This document shows, piece by piece, positions 1 to 10,375 of a stretch of DNA of 64,000 nucleotides. Location of the stretch: positions 57,215,129 through 57,279,128 of the forward strand of contig CM073592.1 in NCBI GenBank assembly GCA_037074705.1, read 5' to 3'. The position numbers and the translations under genes were made by a program. The notes beneath the pieces were generated by a model. The model had not been told where the DNA came from and made no database searches. It saw only the letters and a list, made by a program, of their open reading frames with translations. Numbering within the stretch: the first letter of the stretch is position 1; every line of letters starts with the position of its first letter. This stretch comes from Zhengitettix transpicula. Its lineage: Eukaryota; Arthropoda; Insecta; Orthoptera; Tetrigidae.

Positions 1-977
1 AATTTTATTAAACAATGAATTTTTATTTATGCAATATGACTATTAATAAATATATTAATGAAATTAATAGTGAGAATCTGTAAACATTTATTCCGTTAGT
101 ACTGTTAAGATTATTTACATACCTTTGTATATTATTTTTTTCAATATTCTGGTCACCTTGTTCTCAATCAAATCGCAGAAGAATAAAAAGAAAAACATAA
201 GTTTTCATAGGATGATTTATTATGAGATCCATTTATATTATTTATATAATTATCAACTTATTTCTTCTATCTTAAAAATACTGACTTAAATTTATTAAAA
301 CTATTTTATAATATGATTTATTCCCTATCCTTATCTTAATTTAAATATCCTCTTAGATATTTGAGACAAACAACTGTTTATATTTATAAAACAAACTACA
401 CGTAGGACAATGTCATTGAATATTATTTGTGAATTTATAATTGCTGATATATTGTGCAAAAGTATATATATTTATGAGTTATATTGTATTATTTTATGTA
501 TTCATATAGTATTGTTTAGCGATCTGTTATTTAAAAATTATATTTCATTTCTCAAAATAGAGATTTGTCCGTCAGTTAAATATCTACAGATAAACCTACA
601 TTCCGAGAACACAGAATGTAAAAAAGAAGTAATAAAATAAATTTTGTAAATAACTTAAAGAGTTGAAAAACCCTGAGAAATAAATAACATTTTCCTATAT
701 TTTCTGTCCCTTTCCCTCGTGAATTTTAACAATGAGAACCTCGCATGTGTTTATCTCTTCCACTTCCGCCTCAGTGCACTGCCTCGCATCTTCTCTTTTC
801 CGCCAATTCCTATTTTTACCATACGCTTGGGTATTCTCTTCCTCTTCACCATCCCAGTTTCCCTCAGAATAACATATATTAAAATTGGAAGACAAATTCT
901 TATTACTCATTTATAATTAACCATCAGATATATTAACTTTCTTTATAATTCAATTTTTAATAATAAGATAAAATAAT
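1..977. other. AT-rich non-coding stretch
   Basis: The stretch is strongly AT-rich with many stops in all frames. The two short opposing frames around 695-916 overlap each other and match no family I recognise. A slightly pyrimidine-rich, less AT-rich patch runs from about 705 to 870. I see no repeat ends, RNA gene or exon. Confidence 0.5.
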
Positions 978-1072
978 ATGATATAAATACCACACAACGT
1001 TTCTGGAAACTTTGTTCCTTTTTTATGGGTGTAAAAACAAACAAAGCATAAGAGCCAAGAGTGTCACAGTCA
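978..1072 (+). mobile_element. Solo arm of foldback MITE
   Basis: The stretch 'ataaataccacacaacgtt' and the following bases match the left arm of the foldback MITE at 56434-56750, including the later 'agagcc..gagtgtcaca' block that parallels 'agact..gagcgtcaca' there. No mirrored right arm follows within the next several hundred bases. This is therefore a half element or a decayed copy. It encodes no protein. The family assignment rests on two shared blocks in the same order. Confidence 0.6.
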
Positions 1073-2569
1073 CACAATACAGGTGATAATTTCAAAACTT
1101 TTATCTTATTAATTTTCAAAACTGACGTATCATATTTTTATTTCAATTTTTTTAATATTAATCATAAAATATGTATACTATACGATTTTAATTAGTTTCA
1201 TAAACGAAATATCTAAAACATGTAAAATGATGAAATATTTCAACTTATAAATTTATATAAAAATGTAAAAATGAAATACATTCAAAAGAACAATCACAGT
1301 ATTTTTCTAAATATTAAAGTAATAAACTATAATACATTTAAAATCATATAATAAATTTCCAATTTCTTTCAATTTAATATTAAATGTTTCCAATCATAAA
1401 TTAATTATTTTTAATTTACTACAACAGTTTTAGTGAAATATAATGTTTTAAATTTGATAATATCTTTTTTCTGTCTATGAGTTTCGTGTTTATCACTATT
1501 ATTAAAAAGGAAGTTAGATTATTATAACTGTTAATTAACTATTCCGTTTTATAAACTGTTTGGAAATGAAATATTCCTCTTTCAAAATTTTACACTTTAT
1601 TATACATAGATTTTTACAGTATTAATTTCCTACTTTTATTAGATGAACTGTTAATGCTTCCCGTAGACAGTGTAAATTTTTAATTTTATACTTCATTGAT
1701 ATATTTCTTTCGCCGACAAAAAGTAGTAAATGCTGTTATATAAATGAAATTTAAAGTTATACTTCCTTTTTTTATGAATATTGGTAATAATCGAGTTGTA
1801 GTCCCTAAGATAACGGTATTATTATGAAATTATGATAAAAATACAAGACTTTATCTATACGTTTTATATGCATACGCAGTTTCACCCCTGAACCATTTTA
1901 ACAATTTTTTCCTCACCTATAGCAATAAAATTTTTAAATTAAAACCCCCCCAGAAATGCTTAGTCTAGTTTCTCGCTAGGAAACTCTACGAATTAAGAAG
2001 GAAAAATCTCAGCAATAGAACCCAGGATCTCCGTTTTGTATAAAGTAAAGTAAAGTGTTATTAATATTTTTAGTTAAGTAGCGAAGATTATATTATAGGT
2101 TAATGATAGAACGTTACGGTCGTAAATGAGGAATAGTGATAATAAATGCCACGAATCAACTTCTGTGATTAATTTTATGGTTATAAATGGTTCAAGAACA
2201 ATTTGGCTAAAATCAATGTATGTTCACAGAATCAGGAGACTTAATTAGTTGGTTTAGTGATGAAGACGGAAATACTGTAACCAATATTTGAAAATAAAAT
2301 TTTATGTTATTGAGCACGTTTACCTGAATATCTTTCCTTGATGATCTAGATTAATATGTACTAAGTTTGATCATTTTTTATAATGGTCAGAATGATAGAG
2401 AGCAGACATAGGCTAATTTATTGAGTTTGTTAATTATGAAAGCTGAACACTTCAGAATGCGATGAGAATAATTGTTTGATAAACGACCGAAAAGACGTAA
2501 AATAGATATACGCAATTATGATTTCGGATGATCATTTTACCACGTAGTTTATCAAAGCGTGGAACTAGA
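1073..2569. other. AT-rich non-coding stretch
   Basis: The sequence is AT-rich with no recognisable gene, repeat end or RNA. A short C-run at about 1944-1950 and a repeated 'taaag' at 2041-2055 are the only local oddities. Confidence 0.45.
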
Positions 2570-2890
2570 CAGTTGTAAATCAATTTGAGCGGCGAGGACC
2601 GGGAAGATGCACACATTCACCCAAGCAATGTACGAGCATAGGCGAATGGATTCGATGGCCGTCAGGTCCGCTGCATGGCGAGCAGTTTAGCACCTCAAAC
2701 GCCAAGTTATGGGTCTCGTGGGACATGTTGCCCGCCACAGCTAAATTCAGGGCCCAACACGCTGCCAGAATGTATTCCGAGGGAAGGCTGTGATGTACGG
2801 CACTCGCAGACAATCGGTTACAGGCTTATGTGCCACTCAAGGAGGTCTGGATGTTCCTCATAGTGGTTGAAGGGATTGTCGGGCACAGGT
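2570..2890. other. GC-rich island of unknown nature
   Basis: This patch of about 320 bases is much richer in GC than its flanks. Overlapping frames are open on both strands (minus 2580-2813, plus 2675-2863), as expected for GC-rich sequence. Neither translation resembles a domain I know. No TIRs, poly-A tail or target duplication are visible. It could be an exon, a decayed transposon fragment or a conserved regulatory block. I cannot choose between them from sequence alone. Confidence 0.35.
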
Positions 2891-3812
2891 CGAGTAATAA
2901 AATATAATATGACATTCTGAACACGTTGATTATTGTAGATAAATATAACACTCACCACTTAGGAATTTGGGAATGAAGAATGTCACAGCAATAAATTGAA
3001 TTAATATGTCCCGGATGCCCCATCCTGGTGACTAACTAGTCCCCATCACGTCTTAACACTCACATTATACACGTCTAATATACACACATATTTATTTAAG
3101 AACTGAAATTTGATGTCTTGTGTGTACTTTGAATATTCTGAAATACGATTCGTAGAATTGTATTTGGAAAACATACGAATTAAGGAACGGAAAAGGAATG
3201 GTAACGAAGTGGTTAAGGTGAGAGAGAATACAAATTTGAAACGATTAAATAGAAAAAACCGATTCCTAGGACAGTAAAAGGAAGAGTGAAGATCCCTATT
3301 CACTTTATCTCCTTACTCCTCCCCACTCCCTAATGTACCAGCAGTCTGACAACAGGAAGGTGCTAATATATAAAGTCCAAACGTGTCACGTAATAGTCGT
3401 TGAAGGACATCCATTCGTTTTCTGCTATATACTTCTAATATTCAATTTAGAAATTGTAAGTCATTAATCTGGATGCAGTAGACCTCATGGAAAGTTACGG
3501 ACGTAATATATTCTAATCTGCACACTAACTTCAGTAATCACAACTGTCGTTTTTTATAATTAATAAACACTAGAGAGTCCGTGTTACCGGTAGATAATTA
3601 CAACTGTATTATTTATGAATTGGAACTTTGTTTGTGTATAGTTGATGGACTGACACTGGTTGGTTTATATACAATTAGAGACAATTGTCAATGTGCCCAA
3701 TGATTTTTTTCGTATTTTCTAAAACGTTAAGCCACAATGAAATATAGTGTAATTCGCACCATTTTGTTTCAGATTTATCCTAAATTATGAAAGTGTTTAA
3801 TTTTTATAATTA
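2891..3812. other. AT-rich non-coding stretch
   Basis: No gene or repeat end is recognised. The minus-strand frame at 3046-3303 is basic and hydrophobic, resembles no known protein and has no supporting splice or promoter context. Confidence 0.4.
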
Positions 3813-3823
3813 GAGCACTTTGT

Positions 3824-4226
3824 GTTTTTATTATTTTTTAGAGTAACAGGCTACATGAGGGTAATCCTCATTGCGGGATATCCCCTTACGCCCAAAAGTG
3901 ATGAGGGATACCCTAGAAAATCTGCAATAGGTAGGTCGAGCATTGGGGACTGGTACCATGCCCTTCCGCTGGCGAGTTTGCTGTGGGGACGCAGAATTCT
4001 CCTCTCCGTACCTTGAACAGTTTCGGAGGCAGCTGGCCAACTGTTCTAATAGGAACAGCGAACAACTCTTACCGTGTGCGCAAGGTCTATGACCCCGGAA
4101 CGTACACCTCTTGTGCCTCGGCTTGTGGGAACCTTAGTTCAAAAACGGTGAGAGGAGATGACTTCCCCCAAAGGAAGTCCAGAAAGGTTCACCTGCGAGA
4201 GAACCTCGCAGGCATTCCACTTATTC
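3824..4226 (-). mobile_element. Family A retroposon, copy 1
   Basis: This is a minus-strand copy of the family found eight times in the window. It is flanked by an exact 11-base direct repeat, GAGCACTTTGT, at 3813-3823 and 4227-4237, a target-site duplication typical of target-primed retrotransposition. A T-rich stretch at 3824-3840 is the A tail read from the other strand. On the minus strand the order is 5' hairpin (about 4192-4213), central GC-rich body, short 3' part, tail. Compared with copies at 5199 and 32527, about 160 bases of the 3' half are missing, so it is internally deleted. Open frames inside it are shadows of the repeat. Confidence 0.85.
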
Positions 4227-4237
4227 GAGCACTTTGT

Positions 4238-4972
4238 AAACGTACTGTTTCTTTACATTATTACAAACAAGGTTTCTTACTGTAAAGTGAATAATAGCCA
4301 ATCGAATGAACATAGTCGTGCTATAAACAGAGAACTACAAGTAAGACTACAAGAAAAAATAAGTGACGTAGAAATAGATCTTGAAAGGGAAATAATTATT
4401 AGGCGTTCAGGTAATAAGATACGAAGAAATGAGATAAGGCGAAAGACCAACGCAAGCGGAGAGGAACACGTTAAGTCATAAAGTAGAAGAGATAAAATCA
4501 GGAGAGAATCTCAGACGGCTACATATCGAGCTTGTGCCTTCGTTTACACCGAAGTGTTACTCTGGTTAATTAAAAGCAGTTTATTCATGTAAACATTTGT
4601 ATGTATGAATAGCAATATTTATGCCCCCCGCCCCTTATTCCCATGGATAAAAAGTGCTGAATTATATGCATTCTGTGTTGAATGCGTGCATGGACATAAA
4701 TCGCATTTCAGTATTCAGAAACCTATTTTGAATATGTACTATTTTTCAAAGTAAAAAAATGATGTCACGACTCTAAAATAAAATAAAAACGCAACAGTTT
4801 TTAAGGCCAGTTTTTTTACGTATATAAAGGAAAAAGCTTAGGAAATTGGTGAGTTACCAATATATTTCCAATTTTAAGATTTAATGTCAATATTTTAGTA
4901 CTTCTTTCTTATTACGACGCTTTAAAATTCCACATTATCTGTTAATTTACTTAGTCGCTCGCAACTGAATAG
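4238..4972. other. Non-coding stretch between family A copies
   Basis: This is A-rich, purine-rich sequence (4320-4500) followed by AT-rich sequence. The plus frame to 4481 starts inside copy 1 and continues as charged low-complexity residues, so it is not a convincing gene. Confidence 0.4.
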
Positions 4973-5186
4973 CACCCAATGCCTGATGCAGGTTTTTATA
5001 GGGTTTTCCCTGCATTTCTTTAGGCGAATGCAGGGTAGGATCCTTAAAATATAGCCCGGGGGCCCTAGTAACCCTTAGCTACCTTCCTCTACCCTTCCGC
5101 ATCCCCCCTTTCAAATCCCTTCCTATGATATTAAAGGGGAGTTGCCTCATGTAGCCTGTTGCCCTAAAAAAAAAGGAAAAAAAAAA
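4973..5186 (+). mobile_element. Family A retroposon, 3' half
   Basis: This is a 5'-truncated plus-strand copy. It starts at the 'cctgatgcagg' block, runs through the segments 'gggggccctagt' and 'ccgcatccccc', and ends in 'tgtagcctgttgccct' plus an A-rich tail of about 20 bases (5165-5186). 5' truncation together with a 3' A tail is characteristic of LINE-mobilised sequences. No left target duplication is recognisable. The next copy inserted directly behind its tail. Confidence 0.8.
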
Positions 5187-5198
5187 GAAAGCATGAAG
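5187..5198 (+). repeat. Target-site duplication, left copy
   Basis: GAAAGCATGAAG occurs here and again at 5914-5925, exactly bracketing the family A copy between them. It follows the A tail of the previous copy, so the new insertion used that A-rich/target junction. Confidence 0.85.
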
Positions 5199-5913
5199 CA
5201 GGTGAACCTTCCCAGAGAGCTCTGGCGGAGGCTACCTTTGGGGATGCCTTCACATATCTCTGTTTTTTTGTACTAAAGTTCCCACATGTCGAGGCACCTC
5301 GGCCTGTTTTGAGAAGTGTATGTTCCGGGGTCGCAGACCTTGGGCATACGGTAAGAGTTGTCCGCTATTCCTATTGAAATAGTCGGCAAGCTGCCTCCTT
5401 GGTCAAGGCACAGCGAGGGGAAAGCAGCGACCCCACAGCTAACCCCTCTCCCGCCATCGAAAGGGCGTGGGACAAGTACCAAATGCTCGACCTACCTGAT
5501 GCAGTTTTTTTTAGGGGTTTGTATGATCCGGGGTTTCAGACTTTGGGTATACGGTAAGAGCTGTTCGCTGTTACCATTGCAACAGTCGGCCAGCTGCCTC
5601 CTAAACTGGTCGAGGTACGGAGAAGGGAATGTTGCGTATCCACAGCAAACTCCTCTCCCGCTATCGGAAGGGCGTGGGACAAGTACCAAATGCCCGACCT
5701 ACCTGATGTAGGTTTTTCTAGGGTTTTCTCTGAATCACTTTAAGGTAAATGCCGGGTAGCTATAGTCCGGGGGCCCTAGTTAACCCTTGACTACCTTGTT
5801 TTACTCTTCCGCATCCCCCATTTCAAATACCTTCCTATGCTATTAAAGGGAAGTTGCCACCATGTGGATTACCCTCATGTAGCCTGTTACCCTAAAAAAC
5901 AAAAACAAAAAAC
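5199..5913 (+). mobile_element. Family A retroposon with internal duplication
   Basis: This is the longest copy in the window. It begins near 'gagctctggcgg', carries the body block ('gaggcacctcggcctg', 'ccggggtcgcagacc') and the complete 3' half, and ends in an A/C-interrupted A tail (5893-5913). It is bracketed by the 12-base duplication GAAAGCATGAAG. A segment of about 200 bases, 5316-5516, is repeated head-to-tail at 5518-5716 with several differences, so the duplication is not very recent or came from template switching between divergent copies. No protein domain is recognised. Confidence 0.88.
5316..5716 (+). repeat. Tandem duplication inside family A copy
   Basis: There are two head-to-tail units. 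The first runs from the 'gtatgttccgggg' block to 'gacctacctgatgcag' and the second repeats the same order with substitutions. Each is about 200 bases. Other full copies (32527-33030) have the unit once. Confidence 0.85.
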
Positions 5914-5925
5914 GAAAGCATGAAG
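5914..5925 (+). repeat. Target-site duplication, right copy
   Basis: The exact repeat GAAAGCATGAAG matches 5187-5198 and follows the A tail of the 5199-5913 copy. Confidence 0.85.
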
Positions 5926-7804
5926 TTTAACTTCTTTCACGCGGTATTTTTACGTCCGAAAATCCTTTTTTGCGACATTTGGTTATTTCAGGTACGCTAA
6001 TGTTGTTGTTAATTACTGTGTGACATATTCTTTAATTGGAACTGATTAAATAATTACAGCCTGTTAATGGTTTATTTTTGGTTCTGATTTGAGATTTTTT
6101 ATTTTGCTTCTTTTGACTGTAATTAGTAATTTATTTCAAGAAGAAAACCATAATTTTTTATTTATTAATATTTTAAAACTTTTCTCTAGTAATTTAACGA
6201 CTTTTTAATTAACTTGATAATGTTGAGAATCGTTTCGCGTTTATCTTGATTCCACCTCTTAGTTTCCTACAGCCTATCTTTGCCTTTCTATGTTATTGAC
6301 GTCACCAGGTCTGTCGGCCCGGATTTCTAGAATTGTCCTTGTTGGAAGCTAGAGGGATGTAATTTGCCTACCAAATGTATCCCAAGCACGCCCGATTGCA
6401 TTCATGTCCTGAGTTCTCAATTGCAACTTCGGCCACTGGAAATATTCTGTCACCCATAGTTTACTACAAGAAATGTTTGTCTTCATGATATATAGTGAGT
6501 TTCATAAGAGATTCTGCTTGTTTCTTCAGAAATGTGCTTATATACAAGATGTATTCCTTATGGTTAAGTTTATGATACATTTGACACATTTGTTGTGATT
6601 TCCAATGTTATATATAAAAAATTTGTTTTTAAATTATGAAATAAATCCTTCATATGCTCTAGATAAATTAAATAGTATTTATTTTGATTTCCCTAAACGA
6701 AAATAACAATTTTAGTTAATAAAAACATATTCTCGATATGAACAGTTTGTCTATCTATAGATCTATAGATTTATTAAGCTAATTATGTTGGTTTATGATT
6801 CCAAACTCCGAATTTGTTTTGTATTTTTGTAAATAAAAATAAAACGAGTCGTACATATGTAGTACATATATCGCCTTGAAAATATTACTACGACGGAAAA
6901 TGAATATTAGAAAAAAAATTACAATCCTTTTGTATACAGTATCCTATATAGATCATTACTTAAACTAGTTTCTTATAATTCGTTACTATTTTATTTACTT
7001 AATTATGATGACTATTCAACTATTTTCATTACTAATGAAAGAGTTGATGTTTTTATTTGAGTATTGAAGTTCCAAACGCCTTCCGGTCAACTTCATTACT
7101 AATATTTAGCGCCTTCAGAAACAGTACTGATAATTAAGAAAAACGGGGATACGAATTAGAACGACGTTGTCATTGTTCGATAATTGTCTTCCAAAGAAGG
7201 CTACACTATTAATTTATTAATATTTATTGCTAGAGGTATTTTCATTGCTTTTTTTGAAGTGGAACTTCTTTACTCGCGCTCATAACCGGTGAATACCATA
7301 CGAAATTTGTTGTTGTGTCCCTGCTAGGCAAACTGAAATTAAACACGCTTTTTAAACCTTGGAGAATAAGCTGGTGAATGCGTTACAAAACTATTTGCTG
7401 TCGATATTAAAGTTCATTTTTTATTAATTTTCTCCGTGAATAATGAAATCTTTAAAGTAAACGACAGACTCAGAATACGAGTATTATATTCAAGGAACTT
7501 CCCCAATCCACAAGAAGTTAACTTCCGAAATTACATGTATTATGTCATATACAAAGAAACAACATTTCGACATTGTTACAATCCAATCTACTGATAATGA
7601 ATCACAAAGTAGAGTGTAAGTCGTATGAAGCGATGTTATTTTTTTCTCTATTATTTCGCTAAATTTCTGTGCGACGCGACGCTTCTGTTACTCTGTATTA
7701 CGACGCATTTTTTTTGTCTTTTATTCGCTTGTCTCTCTCACTCTTTCATATTATCTCGTAATCGTACTGTAATTCACTTTGTTAAAAAATATCGTTAATA
7801 AAAT
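5926..7804. other. AT-rich stretch with a mixed-composition patch
   Basis: It is mostly AT-rich. From about 6290 to 6470 the composition becomes mixed, with no long frame; this could be a small conserved or decayed-repeat block. A short self-complementary 'ctatctatagatctatag' lies near 6751. No gene is recognised. Confidence 0.4.
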
Positions 7805-8180
7805 TTTAGGAGAGGGTGTAACCTGCGAGGGATTTTCTCTCGCAGGCAGAACCTTTTAGGAGAGATACGAAGGGGCTGCCTTTGGGTATGCCTTTTCCTC
7901 TCCGATTTCGAACTAAGGTTCCCACAAGCCGAGGCACCTCGGCCTGTTTTGAGACGTGTATGTTCCGGGGTCGCAGACCTTGGGCATACGGTAAGAGTTG
8001 TTCGCTATTCCCATTGGAATAGTCGGCCAGCTGCCTCCTAAACTGGTCGAGCCACGGAGAAGGGAATGCTGCGTCCACAGCAAACTCCTCTCCCGCTATC
8101 GGAAGGGCGTCGGACAAGTACACAATGCCCGACCTACCCGATGCAGGTTTTCCTAAAATAAAAAAAATAAAAAAAAATTA
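7805..8180 (+). mobile_element. Family A retroposon, 3'-truncated copy
   Basis: This copy starts with the 5' hairpin: arms CCTGCGAG and CTCGCAGG around a short loop, about 7823-7846. It runs through the full central body to 'gatgcaggttttcct', then passes directly into an A-rich tail (about 8153-8180) without the usual 3' half. The transcript was either polyadenylated or primed internally, or this is a shorter subfamily. The antisense open frame at 7806-8123 recurs in other copies and is a by-product of the repeat. Confidence 0.8.
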
Positions 8181-8689
8181 AATTTGCAGTGTAATAAAAA
8201 AATCAAAATTTTATACAAATTGATATAAATTTTAGACTCTTACAGCCGAAAACAACTGGCTACATTGTGATGAGAGACATGCAGGATGATGTAAGTCGCG
8301 TTTCGGAAGATATACACCGTAACAGACAAATTAGTGGAAATTAATTCATATTATGTTATGATTGATGAGTCTCACTTCTGATACGGGTTCAAGTAACACC
8401 ATACTTTTTTTTTCACTTAAATAAAACTTTTCCCGTGTTTGTATTTAATACACTAAATTTTGAAATTACAAAAATTACAACTGATTTGGAAACTCAAGGA
8501 AATTATGAGTTGAAAAATATTTTTAAAGTAATTATTTTAACAATGTTGCATATGCTCGCCACGTTACCGATAATATTTTCCACATGAACACGGAGAATTA
8601 CCAAAATCAAATTATGCTGTGATTTTGGTCAATAATAGAGGCATCAGGAAATGTAAAGGAGACTCCGAATCGCTTAGCAATGAATACTA
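8181..8689. other. AT-rich non-coding stretch
   Basis: No gene or repeat end is seen. Confidence 0.4.
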
Positions 8690-8830
8690 ATGCTGACCGA
8701 TCGCCTCGAATGTAGAATAAGGCAGTTCCGAATTTATGGCTGTGGAGGGAGTGCTAATCAATAGCGATTCGCCGGCAAGCGAGAACACTTCTTATACTGT
8801 TCAGGCCCAGTAAAGTCAGATTAGAATTCA
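8690..8830. other. Small GC-richer island with Hox/Pbx-like core
   Basis: This short patch is richer in GC than its flanks and contains TAATCAAT at 8755-8762, the kind of core bound by Hox/Exd (Pbx) pairs, followed by a dense 'gcgattcgccggc' segment. There is no open frame or repeat hallmark. It is a candidate regulatory block by composition only. Confidence 0.25.
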
Positions 8831-10059
8831 CCACTGAAGTGTCTATCGACTTGAAAAGGTTTTAACAAAAACAGATTCAGAGGAATAAACTTAAGATTAG
8901 AGATTTTAGGCAGAAATTTCCAATATTAATTGCTCTGAATTCCTTAATGTAGAGATAATCATGATCACAATTTATACATGTAAATAGATTGATGTTATCT
9001 CACAAAATTAGAATCGATCCAAATAACTGTTGTGCCGTAAAATTACACATGAGGATGTTTTTCAAATAAATTATAATAATTTAAATGATTTTTTAAATCT
9101 AACATCGAGTCAGACAATAACTATGTTGAACAATCAATTAGTCGGAATGGTTGAAAGAAATTTGGATTTGACATTGTAGGTGCTACACGAATGAATCGTT
9201 TAACTTGTTTCTCTTTTACTATTTTGCGGACAAAAATTCTAAATTCCTTTTAAAAGCAAATGCAAAGTGCCCACCACAATAAACCCTCGAGACACTTTAA
9301 GTATGGCTTGCTTTCGTAACAAAAGCCTTGTCGACACCGGAAACCCATAGTTGGTAAAAAACAATTTTACTGCCTAGACCACGTGGGTGATGACGTTTCC
9401 AAAATGGGGGAATGTCGGATAAAAAGCGAAAGACTTTTCTTTATTCATTGTCACTTAATTTAATTTGCTAATAAATTATGATTATTATCGAAATATAACA
9501 AGCGTTTTATAAATAAATATCTCCACAAACCGGATAATCAGCTATACTAATAAGACAAGTACGGGACGGAAGAGAATAGAGAAAGGAACACATTGAGCAG
9601 AACAGGAAAATCATATAAATTGATGTTCAGTCATATCGAATAACTACTCTAATGTTATTATATTTGCATCTCATAATCCAAATTATAGTGATTTTAAAGA
9701 ATCAAAATATACCTTATTGTTCTACCACATTTAATCTTCTTTATAATATAAATTCGGACGATTTCCTAAGCTTTGAATTTTAATACTATATTCACGTGCC
9801 ATACCTGAAAGACTGCATCCTTTGTGCAAACTCAAAGTAGGAAAACAGGGAAGTCTTCGTGGATTCCATAATTTATATGAATTGGTATATGCATACCATA
9901 TCAAAGTAATACACGTTCAAAGACAGGCGCAATATGGCTCTGAATCCGATAAGTTCGTAAGTAGAACAAGTCACAACGTACAAATAACTGGTTCTAAAAG
10001 TAAAGAGACGATCCACTCCAGTGATATGTTGTCAAAGAATTTCTGTAAGGAGATTTAGT
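8831..10059. other. Non-coding stretch
   Basis: It is AT-rich apart from about 9285-9425, which is mixed in composition and holds the E-box-like palindrome CCACGTGG near 9380. The 78-residue frame at 9822-10058 has no recognisable domain and I do not call it a gene. Confidence 0.4.
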
Positions 10060-10375
10060 TGAGCAATTCTTCCCCTTTCCTGTCGCCGAGGCGATTTTGT
10101 GGGTTGCCACGGAGGTCTGCGACTGAGCTTTATGTGACTGTGTCACACATTTTGTAGAGGCTCCTGCTGTTTGGAGACAAAAGCCAAACTACAAAGCCAG
10201 GTCCCGTGAATGGGGTGAAACACGCTCGCTGGTTGACTTTAATATCTTTTCTGAGTTACTTCTCGTCTCTGCAGAAATGCTACCGTGCTTTCAAGAGACG
10301 TCACGTCGTCAAAGGAACCACCTAAAACTGTACGGCAAAATGGCGTCCGTCGTTTGGCATTCACCACTGCTTCCC
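10060..10375. other. GC-richer island
   Basis: The stretch of about 315 bases is compositionally distinct from AT-rich flanks. It contains a short dyad GTGACtgtGTCAC near 10134-10146 and an AAATGGCG (PHO/YY1-like GCCAT on the other strand) near 10340. All frames are interrupted. It is a possible regulatory or conserved non-coding block; nothing shows which. Confidence 0.3.

Noticed and set aside
3983..4481. Protein-coding gene from overlapping plus frames
   Set aside because: The frames lie in or run out of a family A retroposon and continue as low-complexity charged residues.
5199..5913. LTR retrotransposon or solo LTR
   Set aside because: There are no TG...CA ends, the target duplication is 12 bases, and the 3' end is A-rich, which fits LINE-type insertion instead.
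3824..8180. CRISPR-like or tandem satellite array
   Set aside because: The repeats are dispersed, in both orientations, of different lengths and with A tails and target duplications, so they are retroposons.
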